NCBI RefSeq assembly: GCF_012641275.1
Contig: NZ_JABAIA010000004.1
Location: 186,001-250,000, forward strand
DNA from: Chitinophaga varians
GTDB lineage: Bacteria > Bacteroidota > Bacteroidia > Chitinophagales > Chitinophagaceae
Direction of reading: 5' to 3'
Length of the DNA: 64,000 nt
The translations under genes and the position numbers were made by a program. Below are positions 47,619-57,580 of this stretch, in pieces. Numbering within the stretch: the first letter of the stretch is position 1; every line of letters starts with the position of its first letter. Below the pieces are notes generated by a model. The model worked only from the letters and a program-made list of their open reading frames with translations, did not search any database and was not told where the DNA came from.

Positions 47619-48575
47619 CTAAGGGCGCAGGCCCAGCAGCCGGTCTGCATTGCCACTGGCTATCCGGGCTATTTGTTCGGCGGGCAAGGGCATACTTTCC
47701 AGGAAACTTTTACCGGCTTCATTGGTGCTGAATGGATAATCGACAGAGAACATGATATTGTCGATGCCAAAAGTGGCCAGGGCAGCCATCAGCGGAGGCT
47801 CCGTGAAAATGCCGCTGGTGGTGATGTGTACCTGGTCGCGCAGTGTTTGGCCGACAGGCCGCTGCAGCCCTATGCTTTTGCCGGCGTTCTCGGTCCGTGC
47901 CATCATCATGGGGATCATTTCTCCCATATGGCCGATGATAATCTTCAGCCGGGGATAGCGGTCGAGAGTACCGGAGAAGACTAAACGCAGTACATGCAAG
48001 GCTGTTTCCGAATGCCACCCCCATCCGTAAGCGGAGAGGACGGTGCCTGCCTGTCCGGGCAAGTCACTGTAATAAGCCTTTGCCACAGCTTCCGGCGGCA
48101 GGGCGGGATGCAGGTACAGCGGCAGCTGCAGTTGTTCCGCTCTTTCCAGCAGCGGCGCAAACGACGGATGGTCCAGGAACCTGCCATTGGTAAGCCCGTT
48201 GATCAGCGCGCCACAGAAGCCATGCTCAACGTGTGTCCGTTCCAGTTCGTCGGCGGCGGCCTGCGGAGAGGGCATGGGTAAATGCGCAAAGGCTTTGAAG
48301 CGGTCGGGGTGGGAGGCTATCCGCGCGGCAATAGCGTCGTTATACCGCGCTGCGAAGGCCTGGTCTTTTCCCGGAGGCAATAGTTCCGCTCCCTTTCCTG
48401 TTACTGACAATATCTGCACGTCAATGCCGTTGGCGTCCATAGATGCCAGGCGGGCATCGGTAATATCTGCCAGCAGCGCTTCCATCTTGTTGATGGCGGA
48501 TAATTCTCCTGTTGCGCCCAGTTCCCGGGCCATGTCAGGAAAGACAATGTGTTCTTCTAATGTTACAATACGCAT
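47619..48575 (-). CDS. Amidohydrolase family 2 (decarboxylase-like TIM barrel)
   Basis: A 318-aa metal-dependent amidohydrolase of the ACMSD / gamma-resorcylate decarboxylase superfamily. Metal and active-site candidates are E-x-H in TLEEH near the N-terminus, His in LYLHPALPP, His in IIIGHMGE and Asp in FSVDYPF. Family members decarboxylate or hydrolyse small aromatic or lactone substrates; the substrate here is unknown. I start at MRIVTLEEH (48,575); an in-frame ATG at 48,596 adds seven residues unlike the family. It lies 66 nt downstream of the Crp/Fnr gene on the same strand, so the two may be co-transcribed. Confidence 0.88.
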   Translation of the reverse strand: MRIVTLEEHIVFPDMARELGATGELSAINKMEALLADITDARLASMDANGIDVQILSVTGKGAELLPPGKDQAFAARYNDAIAARIASHPDRFKAFAHLPMPSPQAAADELERTHVEHGFCGALINGLTNGRFLDHPSFAPLLERAEQLQLPLYLHPALPPEAVAKAYYSDLPGQAGTVLSAYGWGWHSETALHVLRLVFSGTLDRYPRLKIIIGHMGEMIPMMMARTENAGKSIGLQRPVGQTLRDQVHITTSGIFTEPPLMAALATFGIDNIMFSVDYPFSTNEAGKSFLESMPLPAEQIARIASGNADRLLGLRP

Positions 48576-48641
48576 ACATGAAATATTTGACCACAAAAGT
48601 CAAATTATCTCCCGTAGCAATCCTTGATCCGGATCAATAAA

Positions 48642-49211
48642 TCAGCTGTCGGATTTTATTCTGCTAAGTGCTTCCTGGGTAATGTTCAGGTAATTCGCCA
48701 CCAGTTTATTAGGTAACCGGAGCACCACCTGCGGGTTTTCATCGAGCAACAAACGATAACGCTCTCTGGCGCTTAGGGTGATGAAATCTTCCAGGCGCCT
48801 GGTGTTGGTCACGTAGGCATATTCAAGACAGTACCGGTAAAACAAGTCCCAGCCTGGTACATTATCTACGAGGTGATAATAATCAAGCCGGTCAATATAC
48901 AACAGCTCTGAGGCTTCTACTGCCTGGGTGGCCTCTTTCAGTACCGTACCACCGATAAAGGAGGTGAGGGAAGAGGAGAATGAATTTTCGAAGGCAAAGC
49001 GCCGGGTCACTTCCCTTCCGTCCGGTTTGATAAAATACACCCGCAAACATCCTCTGTTAATAAAAAACATACGCCTGGAAGGCTCCCCGATCCGGGACAC
49101 CAGTGTGTTCTTTTTCACCTGCAGGGGCTTGAAGTAAGGAAGTACCTGCTGCAGGTCGTCCTCCTTTAACGGGCTATGCGTTGTAATATGTCTGGCCAGC
49201 TGTTCGTACAT
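48642..49211 (-). CDS. Crp/Fnr-family transcriptional regulator
   Basis: A 189-aa regulator with an N-terminal cyclic-nucleotide-binding fold (GEPSRRMFFINRGCLRVYFIKPDG near residues 42-66) and a C-terminal DNA-binding helix-turn-helix (NKLVANYLNITQEALSRIKSD), with the short C-terminus usual for Bacteroidota members. It has no cysteine cluster like that of FNR, so it is unlikely to bind an iron-sulfur cluster. It is followed by the amidohydrolase gene and diverges from the GH18 gene, so either could be its target. Confidence 0.9.
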   Translation of the reverse strand: MYEQLARHITTHSPLKEDDLQQVLPYFKPLQVKKNTLVSRIGEPSRRMFFINRGCLRVYFIKPDGREVTRRFAFENSFSSSLTSFIGGTVLKEATQAVEASELLYIDRLDYYHLVDNVPGWDLFYRYCLEYAYVTNTRRLEDFITLSARERYRLLLDENPQVVLRLPNKLVANYLNITQEALSRIKSDS

Positions 49212-49551
49212 GTTGAAAACACATCATTGCCCAAAAATACAGTTTGTTGTTTTTCCGGACATCAAAAAAAAATAATAAACAAATACGCCCACAAAATTGT
49301 AATTACCCCTGATGAATAATGGCCGCGTGAACAACTTTTAGTATATTCGGATAACATGAGCAACAGCGTAGCCGCATACGCAGGTTAACCAGCACCCGGA
49401 TTCCACGTTTAACCCGATTGCCGGACAGTGAATAATGACAAACAACGATGGTTCCCATTGCAGCGTTTATTTTTCAGTTATCAGCCCGTGTATATGTCCC
49501 TGATGGATACATGCATGAAACATATTGTTTTTTAAACCAAATCTGAACCAC
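49212..49551. other. Divergent intergenic region
   Basis: This 340-nt stretch separates the reverse-strand Crp/Fnr gene from the forward-strand GH18 gene and must hold both promoters. It contains AT-rich runs near 49,265-49,300, but I found no convincing -33/-7 pair of the Bacteroidota type, no hairpin and no small gene. Confidence 0.5.
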
Positions 49552-50565
49552 ATGAAAATTTCAAATCCTGTGCAAACAGCTATGGCTGCCGCATTGCTGT
49601 TCTCATCCTGCCTGCTGATGAATGCCTGCACTAAAAACCTGGCCGACAACACACTTTCCCAACAAGCTACAGACGCTGCGAAGCGGGCCGCTGTGCTCAC
49701 TGGTGCTGTTACCGACAGTAGCCTGATCGCCTACAAAAAGAGCCCGCATGAAATCTACGCCGGCTTTTACCGGTTCCAGGGCCCGTGTTATGGCGCTGCG
49801 CCCAATGGCTCTAACTTTTCACAGGTGCCCGACAGTCTCGATGTGCTGATCCTGTTTTGTTTCAGTCCCAGTTCCCCGATCGCAGACAGCGTGCCCCGAT
49901 GGATCAATGCCCTGCATGCAAAGGGTACCAAAGTGATCGTCACCGGCAACCTGGACCTGGCGCCGGGTGCGCCGGACAACACTACAGGTTACGCCACTAC
50001 TGCGAAGCGCATCATGGACAGTATCGTTAACCGCTACGGATTTGACGGTTATGACATCGATATTGAAAGTAATCCTTCCGGTACCGAATTGACCAGGATG
50101 GCGGGAGTTTACAGCGCCTTGTCCAAATACCTGGGCCCTAAATCCGGCACCGGTAAACTGCTGACATTTGATACCAATCAAAGCGGCAGTAACAGCCTGT
50201 TCAAAAAAGTATACACCATGGTAGACTATGTATGGCTGCAGGCCTATGGTAGGGGAGCATCCACGCTTCAGTCCACCTGGAATACTTTTGCTCCGTATAT
50301 CAAATCCACACAGTTCATTCCCGGTTTCTCCTTTTATGAAGAAAGAGGCTATCCCGGCAATGTGTGGTACGACGTGACTTATCCTGTAAATGGCACCGGC
50401 CGGGCTTTTGACTATGCACGGTGGGAACCTTCCGGTGGTAAAAAAGGCGGGGTATTCAGTTACGCCATCGATCGGGATGCGCCGTTAACGTCTTCTACGG
50501 ACAACACGCTTTATACGCCGACTTATATCGTCAGCAAAATGTTGATACGGATTATGAATCCCTGA
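49552..50565 (+). CDS. GH18-family lipoprotein (endo-glycosidase/chitinase-like)
   Basis: A 337-aa surface or periplasmic lipoprotein. The signal peptide ends in the lipobox LMNAC, with the acylated Cys about residue 26. The catalytic GH18 motif DGYDIDIE lies near 166-173, with the final Glu as proton donor. A VWLQAYGRG segment follows, as in single-domain endo-beta-N-acetylglucosaminidases. GH18 enzymes cleave chitin or the core of N-glycans; the compact size slightly favours the endo-glycosidase group. I start at the ATG at 49,552, which begins the signal peptide; an upstream ATG at 49,525 only adds nine residues. It is divergent from the Crp/Fnr gene and converges on the phosphodiesterase gene. 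Confidence 0.9.
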   Translation: MKISNPVQTAMAAALLFSSCLLMNACTKNLADNTLSQQATDAAKRAAVLTGAVTDSSLIAYKKSPHEIYAGFYRFQGPCYGAAPNGSNFSQVPDSLDVLILFCFSPSSPIADSVPRWINALHAKGTKVIVTGNLDLAPGAPDNTTGYATTAKRIMDSIVNRYGFDGYDIDIESNPSGTELTRMAGVYSALSKYLGPKSGTGKLLTFDTNQSGSNSLFKKVYTMVDYVWLQAYGRGASTLQSTWNTFAPYIKSTQFIPGFSFYEERGYPGNVWYDVTYPVNGTGRAFDYARWEPSGGKKGGVFSYAIDRDAPLTSSTDNTLYTPTYIVSKMLIRIMNP

Positions 50566-50578
50566 TGAAGAATAAAAC

Positions 50579-50615
50579 AGTCACGCCTTCATCTGACTGC
50601 GATGAAGGCGTGACT
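50579..50615. terminator. Bidirectional terminator hairpin
   Basis: AGTCACGCCTTCATC (50,579-50,593) pairs perfectly over 15 bp with GATGAAGGCGTGACT (50,601-50,615) around a 7-nt loop. It lies between two convergent genes, 13 nt after the GH18 stop and 5 nt after the reverse-strand phosphodiesterase stop. On the reverse strand TGTTTTATT follows the stem, so it works best in that direction. Confidence 0.85.
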
Positions 50616-50620
50616 AAGTG

Positions 50621-51490
50621 TTATTGATGCAGCCCCTTTTTCCTCAGATATCGAAGCAGTTGCTCCGGCAAATCAGTCTGGATAACATTGGCGCGTTTGA
50701 ACTTTGAAAGCAGTTGATCAAACCCGGTATTTTCGGCCTTTTTTTCCATATCGTCAAAATCTCCCAAAGCGTTGATCCATACCCGTGACCCTGCGGTGCG
50801 GATGTCGTTGATGACATTGTCTGAAAAGGAGTCGTCAATATGAATAACGGGGAATTGGCCCATTTTCAGGATGGCGGCTGTTTCCACGGCGTTATGTGCC
50901 CTTGGCATAACAGGTATTTGTTTGTCGATGCTTTGCAGGAACGGCACCTGTTGATGATCATACACGAAGAACAGCACCTGCCTGGCGGTGCCGGTAGCCT
51001 GTACCTCTTCACATGTTTTGCGGGCCGCTTCCCGGCTGTCGGCCTTGAAGTCTATATCGATGATAATATGTCCTTTGGCCAGCAATAATGCCTCTTTGAA
51101 AGTGGGGATTTTCTCGGTGGTAGGCTGCCCGTTATGCAGTAAAGGAAACTGTTGCAGTTCTGCATAGGTATAGCTGCTTACTTTTCCTTTCTTTCCTGTG
51201 GTGCGGGTGATGGTTTGGTCGTGCATAAGCACCAGCACGCTGTCTTTGGTCATCCGCACGTCCAGTTCCGCGATGTCTATGCCTTGTCTGATCGCTTCTC
51301 TGATAGCACCTAAGGAGTTTTCCGGGTAGTAGGTATGTGCCGACCGGTGTGCGGCCACCAGGACACGTTCGGGGTGCTGGTGAAAATCTTCCAGTATAGA
51401 ATCAATCTTTTCTTTGGCGGTAGTCGTTTGTGCCTGGAGAGCGCTCCAGGTGCCGAGCCATGCCAGTACGATAAAAAAACAGCGTTTCAT
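50621..51490 (-). CDS. Secreted glycerophosphodiester phosphodiesterase
   Basis: A 289-aa GDPD-family enzyme with a signal peptide (cut after LQAQ or just before). Catalytic motifs are AAHRSAHTYYPENS (general acid-base His, metal Glu), ELDVRMTKD (metal Glu and Asp) and LMHDQTI (second His). It hydrolyses glycerophosphodiesters to glycerol-3-phosphate and an alcohol in the periplasm. It lies 17 nt downstream of the SusD gene on the same strand, which suggests that the imported or surface-bound ligand of the SusC/D pair is a phosphodiester. Confidence 0.92.
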   Translation of the reverse strand: MKRCFFIVLAWLGTWSALQAQTTTAKEKIDSILEDFHQHPERVLVAAHRSAHTYYPENSLGAIREAIRQGIDIAELDVRMTKDSVLVLMHDQTITRTTGKKGKVSSYTYAELQQFPLLHNGQPTTEKIPTFKEALLLAKGHIIIDIDFKADSREAARKTCEEVQATGTARQVLFFVYDHQQVPFLQSIDKQIPVMPRAHNAVETAAILKMGQFPVIHIDDSFSDNVINDIRTAGSRVWINALGDFDDMEKKAENTGFDQLLSKFKRANVIQTDLPEQLLRYLRKKGLHQ

Positions 51491-51507
51491 GTGGTTGTGT
51501 TTTTGAT

Positions 51508-53052
51508 TTAAAAATATCCGTTGTTCTGTGGGAATTTGACGGTAGACAGATCTATCTGTGCCTGCGGAACAGGGCGTAAAACGTGGTACGCCTTAATGTT
51601 TACCGCATTGGGATTGTATTTCTTCACTCTTTCTATCAACTTGCCGGTGCGGACAAGGTCCATCCAGCGCATTCCTTCACCACCCAGTTCCCGTGCGCGT
51701 TCGTCGAGGAGCTGGTCTATGTCCAGCCGGGCGGCGGTAACATCGGGCAACTGTTTTCCTGGTTTGGCAGCCCTGGCCCTGACGGCGTTGAAGTAGGGAA
51801 GCGCCTCGGTGGGCTTTCCTGCCATGATCAAGGCTTCAGCCGCCAGCAGGTAGGTTTCTGAGAAGCGGTACACAAAAAAATCGCGGAAGCCGTTGAGGGC
51901 CTGTACGCTGGCGCGGGTAGGGTCATCATGTTTTTTGATGCCCCAGTGCATGTTGTCGTTGTTGGGCGCAATGAGTGAAGTGACGCCCGGTGATATCTGC
52001 CATACTACGGTGTCGCCTATCTTTTTTCCTGCCGGCAGGGTAGCGGTGTTGTTGTACGTCCACGTATAACGGAAGGTGACGTCAAAGCGGGCATCATTTG
52101 GATCAAACAGTTCTCTGAAGAAGGCGGTAGGCCTGAAGCGGGTATAGGGGCGTCCGCCTTGTTCCAGGTCGCGTTTCAGGCCGGCATACTGGTCGTACGC
52201 CGGCGTAAAGAAAGCGTGTCCCTGGTTGCCGTCGTCATTAAACAGGGCATTGTTGATGTATTGTACGGCGAATACAATTTCGGTATTTCGCTGGTTGTTG
52301 TAGTCAAATACGCCACCATAGGTTTTTACCAGCTGGTAAGGCCCTTCTTTGATCACTTTTACCGCAGCAGCGGCAGCGCCGTCATAGTCTTTCAGCAGCA
52401 ACTTTACTTTTGCCAGCTGGTGAAGCGCGGCGCCCCTGGTGATCCGTCCGTAGTCAGGAGATGTCCAGCTCAGCTGATCGGCAGCGAACTGCGTATCTTC
52501 CAGCATGCTTTTCCAGATTTCCTCTTTGGCCGTTCTGCCGGCATCAGTCACCACACCCTTGGTTTCGTGTGCTGAATAGACTACATCCCCGAACTGAAGG
52601 GTCAGCCAGTAATAATAATGTGCCCGAAGGAATCGGGTTTCCGCCTTGTACTGTGTTTTGAGCTTATCGTCCATGGCCACAGCGTCTATCCTGTCGAGGA
52701 CGGTATTGGCGGCATTGATGCCGGCATAACAATCATTCCAGATACCGTTCAGGTAATCATCCGCAGGATTGAGGGCGGCGGAATAGTCGTCCATATATTT
52801 ATAACCGCCGTCTTTTCCGTGATGGAAGAGGTCAGTGCCCATAGTCGTAACAGTAAAGCCTTTCTGGGAACCGTATAGCCCTCTCAGTTTGCTGTATACG
52901 CCGGTAACACCGTTGGATATGCCGGCCGGCGTGCTGTATATGGCTTCCGGTACCGGTTTGTACAGCTCTTTTTCATCCAGGCTACAGGAGGTAAAGAACG
53001 TGCAGCACAGGGATATGGCAGTAAGCAGATGAAGATGTTTATTAAATAACAT
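51508..53052 (-). CDS. SusD/RagB-family surface lipoprotein
   Basis: A 514-aa nutrient-binding lipoprotein. Its signal peptide ends in the lipobox FTSC, followed by SLDEKELY. The SusD-like N-terminal TPR region (GVTGVYSKLRGLYG, NDCYAGINAANTVLDRID) and the RagB C-terminal part (YRFSETYLLAAEALIMAGK, DERARELGGEGMRWMDLVRTGKL) are both present, and the length is typical. It forms the lid of the SusC channel encoded 17 nt upstream. The ligand cannot be read, but the GDPD downstream hints at phosphodiesters. Confidence 0.95.
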   Translation of the reverse strand: MLFNKHLHLLTAISLCCTFFTSCSLDEKELYKPVPEAIYSTPAGISNGVTGVYSKLRGLYGSQKGFTVTTMGTDLFHHGKDGGYKYMDDYSAALNPADDYLNGIWNDCYAGINAANTVLDRIDAVAMDDKLKTQYKAETRFLRAHYYYWLTLQFGDVVYSAHETKGVVTDAGRTAKEEIWKSMLEDTQFAADQLSWTSPDYGRITRGAALHQLAKVKLLLKDYDGAAAAAVKVIKEGPYQLVKTYGGVFDYNNQRNTEIVFAVQYINNALFNDDGNQGHAFFTPAYDQYAGLKRDLEQGGRPYTRFRPTAFFRELFDPNDARFDVTFRYTWTYNNTATLPAGKKIGDTVVWQISPGVTSLIAPNNDNMHWGIKKHDDPTRASVQALNGFRDFFVYRFSETYLLAAEALIMAGKPTEALPYFNAVRARAAKPGKQLPDVTAARLDIDQLLDERARELGGEGMRWMDLVRTGKLIERVKKYNPNAVNIKAYHVLRPVPQAQIDLSTVKFPQNNGYF

Positions 53053-53069
53053 AACCTGTTTTTTAATCG

Positions 53070-56000
53070 TTAGAAAGCAGCATTAAGACCGATGGCATAC
53101 ATTTTTACGGTAGGGTACATGGCACGGGTACCGTCTGATTCAAACTCCGGGTCTTGTCCCTTATAGTTTGTAATGGTAAATGGATTCTCGGCGCTCAGCG
53201 TGATTTTTAAGGTTTTGATGGCGGCGCGCTGCAGCCATAATGACGGCAGTGAATAAGCTACTGCCAGGTTTTTGACCCTTACGAAGCTGGCATCTTTGTA
53301 AGCCAGCGTGGAACCGAGGTACACGCTTTCCTGGTTCTTATCAGGACGTGGGTTGTCATTGGTCGGATTTTCCGGTGTCCAGTAGTTTACGTTGATGTTG
53401 TTGTACCTGCCGGCCAAACGGTTGTTGTTTTCAAACCACCTGGAGTTGATGAGATAATGCTGACGGGTATTGATCACGACGGCCAGCTCCAGTCCCTTGT
53501 AGGAGAACCGGTTGGTCATACCGCCGATCCAGCCGGGGAATTCTGATCCGAGGACCACGCGGTCCTGGTCACTGTACTGTTTGTCGCCGTTTCTGTCCAG
53601 CAGCTTTATCTGTCCGGGTTTGGCGCCGTAATCCTTCGCTGTTTCCAGCTCGCTGGTTTGCCAGATGCCTGTTTTCTGATAGTCATAGAATACTTTGATA
53701 GGTTGGCCAATAAACCACTGGTTGCCCACATCATCTTTCCCGTCGCCATACAGTTGCACAATCTCGTTTTTGTTAGTGGAAAAATTCAGATCGGTGGTCC
53801 ATTGAAAACCGTTTTCGTTGTTGATGTTGACGGTGGAGAGTGTTACTTCCCAGCCTCTGTTGCGGGTGGCGCCAATGTTTTGCAGCACTTCCGTATAACC
53901 GGTGCTGCCGGGGATACTTCTTCTCAACAGGATATTTTTGGTATTGGCGATATAATGTTCTACGGTACCGGTGATACGGTTATTAAACAGCGCAAAGTCG
54001 ATCCCTGCGTTCAGGGAGGCAGTGGATTCCCATTTAAGGTTGGGATTGGCGATGGTGGCGGGCTGGAAGCCGTTCATCCCTGTTTCCCCGAAAGCATAGC
54101 TGCTTTTTTTGAGCGTGCTGAAGGTGCCGTAGGGCAGAATGCCGTTAAAGCCGGTGCTGCCGTAGCTGAGGCGCAGTTTTAAGGCGTTTACCTGGCGGAG
54201 GGACTGCATAAACGGTTCGGCATCTACGCGCCAGGCCACAGCGGCAGAAGGGAAGTAGCCCCATTTATGTCCGGCAGCGAAAACGGAAGAACCATCTGCT
54301 CTGCCGGTAATGGTCAGGAGATAACGGTTTTTATAATCATAGTTGACGCGGGCCATATAAGACAACAGGAGCGACCTGCGGTAGTCGCTGCTGATGCCGG
54401 TCACTTCGCCGGCTGTTTCGAGGTTGTGATAGCTTTGGGTTTCATAGGGCAGTTTGTTGGCCCTGATACCGGAGCTGTTGACGGTTTGCTGTTGGGAGCT
54501 TTGCAGCAGGGTAATGCCCAGGCGTTGCGACTTTGACAGCTGTCTGGTATATTTCAGTATATTTTCCACCGTTACAGAGAACATATCTGAATTGCTCAAA
54601 CCTGCGGTGGCATTGCCTCCCTGGTTATCGTCTGTTTCACTTCCCTTGAAATAACCTTCTTTAGACGCTTCCATTTCCGGGCCTATGTTCAGGCGATAGG
54701 TAAGATCTTTAAAGATGTCCCATTCGCCGTACATGCTGGCAAACACACGTGTCTTATAACGTTGGATGATGGTGTTTTTGATGATCATCAGCGGGTTTAC
54801 CCGTTGTCCTTCGTCATTATTGGGACGGAACAGCAGTTTGCCGGTGCTGTCATACGGAACGCCCAGCGGGTTTAAACGCAGGGCGTTGTCAAATACGGTA
54901 TTGTCGGTAACATTCTGTGACGACATGCTGGCCAGTGTGGACACGCCCATCCGGATTCGGCTGTTGACCTGATGATCGAGGTTAATGCGCAGCGCTCCGC
55001 GGGTGAAGTCTGTTTTATCCACGATCCCTTTTTCTTTGAAGTAGTTAAAGGAAACCGCGAATTGTGTTTTTTCCTTGCCACCGGTCAATGACAGCTGGTG
55101 GTTTTGTTTGGCGCCGTTATGGTAGATAAGGTCCTGCCAGTCGGTAGACCTGCTCTGTGCCAGTGATCGCAGTGCGATATCATCAAAGAGTGTGGCGTCG
55201 GCGGGATAGTTGTTATTAGGGTCGGCTGTTCTGGCGGCTTCGCGGCGCAGTTGCGCGAACTGTTCGCCGTTCATCAGGTCCAGTTTTTTAGTGATAGCTG
55301 TAATGCCATAGTAAGCGTCGTAGGCAACGTTTGTCTTTCCTGCTTTTCCTCTTTTGGTGGTGATGATCAATACGCCGTTGGCAGCGCGGGAGCCATAGAT
55401 AGCAGTAGAAGAGGCATCTTTCAGCACTTCTACGGAAGCGATATCGCTGGGGTTGATTTCATTGAAACCCCCTACCATCGGGATACCGTCCAATACGATC
55501 AGGGGGCTGTTATCATTTTTGATGGAGCGTTGCCCGCGCAGGAGGATGTTGGCGCCTGCACCTGGTTCATTGCCGCTGCTGAATACGTCCAGGCCGGCGA
55601 CTTTTCCTTTTAAAGCCTGTGCGGCATTGGTGGTAGGCTGTTCCGCGATGTCGTTTCCTTTTACGGAAGAGATGGAGCCGGTGATGTCGCGTTTCTTTTG
55701 TGTGCCGTATCCCACTACCACTACTTCTTCCAGTCCCTTTACGTCTTCGTGCAGTACCGTTGCAGGCAGCTGACGGGCGGATACCGTTATTTCCCGGCGC
55801 ATATAGCCGGACATGGAAAGGAGCAGGATATCGCCGGTGGCGGCGTCAATGGAGAAAAGGCCTTCACTGTTGGTGATATCGCCGCGGTTGGCGTTTTTTA
55901 CCGCCACCGTTACGCCTGGCAGCGGCATGCCTTTTTCGTCTGTGACTTTGCCTTTCACTTTTTCTGCAGGTATGACAGGAGGGGCGGCGGCAGCGGTTTC

Positions 56001-56366
56001 TTTCTCCAGGATAATTATTTTGTTGTTTTGTATTTTGTAGGTCAGCCTGGTGTTGCGCAGCAGTTCATGGACGGTCCATGCCACCGTTTTTTTATTGGCA
56101 TGTAGTGACACGGTTCGGTAGGGTGCTATCAGCTGTTCATTGTAGACAAACAGGTAGTTTGTTTTTTGTTGAATGATGGCCAATGCTTCTTTCAGCGATT
56201 GACCGGAAAACGTATAGTCGATGGTTTCCGTGCCGGCAGGTGACTGTGCGTGGGAAGCGGCTCCCGGCAGCAGTTGCGCGATTACGATGATAAGGATAAA
56301 TAGCCTGCGTCCTGTTTTCCTGATTTGTTGAAGTAGGGACACGACGATACTGGTATAAATTTTCAT
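53070..56366 (-). CDS. SusC/RagA TonB-dependent transporter with STN domain
   Basis: A 1098-aa outer-membrane channel. After a signal peptide (ends about SHAQ) come an STN signalling domain (about residues 50-125, DYTFSGQSLKEALAIIQQKT), a carboxypeptidase-D-like domain (KGKVTDEKGMPLPGVTV, about 138-220), the plug (VVVGYGTQKKRDITGSIS, DASSTAIYGSRAANGVIIIT-like near 330) and a beta-barrel ending in a terminal Phe. The STN domain lets it signal substrate binding to the FecR-type anti-sigma factor encoded upstream on the same strand. It pairs with the SusD protein. Confidence 0.95.
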   Translation of the reverse strand: MKIYTSIVVSLLQQIRKTGRRLFILIIVIAQLLPGAASHAQSPAGTETIDYTFSGQSLKEALAIIQQKTNYLFVYNEQLIAPYRTVSLHANKKTVAWTVHELLRNTRLTYKIQNNKIIILEKETAAAAPPVIPAEKVKGKVTDEKGMPLPGVTVAVKNANRGDITNSEGLFSIDAATGDILLLSMSGYMRREITVSARQLPATVLHEDVKGLEEVVVVGYGTQKKRDITGSISSVKGNDIAEQPTTNAAQALKGKVAGLDVFSSGNEPGAGANILLRGQRSIKNDNSPLIVLDGIPMVGGFNEINPSDIASVEVLKDASSTAIYGSRAANGVLIITTKRGKAGKTNVAYDAYYGITAITKKLDLMNGEQFAQLRREAARTADPNNNYPADATLFDDIALRSLAQSRSTDWQDLIYHNGAKQNHQLSLTGGKEKTQFAVSFNYFKEKGIVDKTDFTRGALRINLDHQVNSRIRMGVSTLASMSSQNVTDNTVFDNALRLNPLGVPYDSTGKLLFRPNNDEGQRVNPLMIIKNTIIQRYKTRVFASMYGEWDIFKDLTYRLNIGPEMEASKEGYFKGSETDDNQGGNATAGLSNSDMFSVTVENILKYTRQLSKSQRLGITLLQSSQQQTVNSSGIRANKLPYETQSYHNLETAGEVTGISSDYRRSLLLSYMARVNYDYKNRYLLTITGRADGSSVFAAGHKWGYFPSAAVAWRVDAEPFMQSLRQVNALKLRLSYGSTGFNGILPYGTFSTLKKSSYAFGETGMNGFQPATIANPNLKWESTASLNAGIDFALFNNRITGTVEHYIANTKNILLRRSIPGSTGYTEVLQNIGATRNRGWEVTLSTVNINNENGFQWTTDLNFSTNKNEIVQLYGDGKDDVGNQWFIGQPIKVFYDYQKTGIWQTSELETAKDYGAKPGQIKLLDRNGDKQYSDQDRVVLGSEFPGWIGGMTNRFSYKGLELAVVINTRQHYLINSRWFENNNRLAGRYNNINVNYWTPENPTNDNPRPDKNQESVYLGSTLAYKDASFVRVKNLAVAYSLPSLWLQRAAIKTLKITLSAENPFTITNYKGQDPEFESDGTRAMYPTVKMYAIGLNAAF

Positions 56367-56530
56367 ACCTTTATACGGGTTTTAATAAATGATTTAATCG
56401 TTAATAAAATCCATTGGGAAGCATCAATAAGTGATTGGCGTTACGCATTGATCTTCTTTCAGACGGGCCGGTGGGGTAACCCTTGCCGGCTTTTTTACTG
56501 ACCTTATGTGACAGGCATAGGCAATCTGTT

Positions 56531-57490
56531 TTAGTGTGTTTGTTTTCGAAAAATAATCTGTTGGCCTTCTGTAACGTAGCTAAGTTTGTTGGCCAGGCAA
56601 AGCATGTCCAGTACCGTCGACAGGGAATCGGCTGGTTCTATGCCGGCGGTGATGCGGTAGGCTCCGAGGCCGGTGTCGGCAAAGGAAATTTTCCTGTTGT
56701 ATTTGGTTTCCAGCAGCAAGGCTATTACATCCAGTCTTTCGTTGTTAAAGAGCAGTTTGCCGGTTGTCCAGCTGTTGATGGCGGCTCCGTCCACGCGGGT
56801 TTTGCTGAATGCAGGGGAACCGGTGTTTACCGTGAGCTGTTCATCCGGCAGTACCACTACTTCCTTTCCTTTCGAGGCATTACTTTGTACCGCCACTTTC
56901 CCTTGTTGGACCGTTACCTGGAGAAAAGCCAGCTGCGGGTACATCCGCACATTGAATACCGTGCCCAGTACGCGGGTATTGACATCGCCTGATTTTACGA
57001 TGAATGGGCGTGCCGGGTCCTGTTTCACATCGAGGCACATTTCTCCGGACAGCAGTTCTATCTTCCTGGCATCGCCGGTGAAACGGGCCGGGTAGCGTAA
57101 TCCGCCGCCTGCGTTTAGCCATACCCGTGTGCCATCATCGAATGTTAGTTGCAAGGGTTTTGTTGTGGACGCAAATATCTCCTGCATGTTTTCCTTTGCA
57201 GGCCGGAGCAGCCATATCAGCGTGCCGGCGCCGATTATCAGTAGCAGCGAAGCGGCTATTTTCAGCAGGGTATAGCGTGGTATAGTCACCCGTTTGGCCG
57301 GCGTGGCTGTTTGTTGCTGTATCTGTTGCCATATAGTGCTTTCCAGTTGTTCAAAAGGGAGCCCGGTGGTATCTGCTTTGCTGTTGTCGCTTTCCTGCTG
57401 ATACCATTGTTCAACCAACAGCTGTTCTTCCGGGGTGCAACTTCCCGCTACATATTTTTTCAGTAGCTTTTTGATGTCATGCATGGGCAT
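56531..57490 (-). CDS. FecR-type anti-sigma factor
   Basis: A 319-aa inner-membrane regulator. The cytoplasmic N-terminus (LLKKYVAGSCTPEEQLLVEQWYQQ) would bind the sigma factor. One membrane helix lies near 87-105 (LLKIAASLLLIIGAGTLIWLL). The periplasmic FecR domain (LTFDDGTRVWLNAGGGLRYP, FNVRMYPQ) and a C-terminal DUF4974-like part (LLETKYNRKISFADTGL) follow. It passes the signal from the SusC STN domain to the ECF sigma factor encoded just upstream. An ATG six nt further in is an alternative start. Confidence 0.94.
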   Translation of the reverse strand: MPMHDIKKLLKKYVAGSCTPEEQLLVEQWYQQESDNSKADTTGLPFEQLESTIWQQIQQQTATPAKRVTIPRYTLLKIAASLLLIIGAGTLIWLLRPAKENMQEIFASTTKPLQLTFDDGTRVWLNAGGGLRYPARFTGDARKIELLSGEMCLDVKQDPARPFIVKSGDVNTRVLGTVFNVRMYPQLAFLQVTVQQGKVAVQSNASKGKEVVVLPDEQLTVNTGSPAFSKTRVDGAAINSWTTGKLLFNNERLDVIALLLETKYNRKISFADTGLGAYRITAGIEPADSLSTVLDMLCLANKLSYVTEGQQIIFRKQTH

Positions 57491-57580
57491 ATAAAAAGGG
57501 ACATACCTTTCTTATATGACAGCTGAAAATAAAAAGGGGGGTAGATGACAGCAGATTATTTTAAAATTAACAGGATAGGT

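Noticed and set aside
53658..56105. Several forward open frames of 100-170 codons opposite the SusC gene
   Set aside because: They overlap an unmistakable SusC gene in antisense, share no recognisable domain and lack independent start context.
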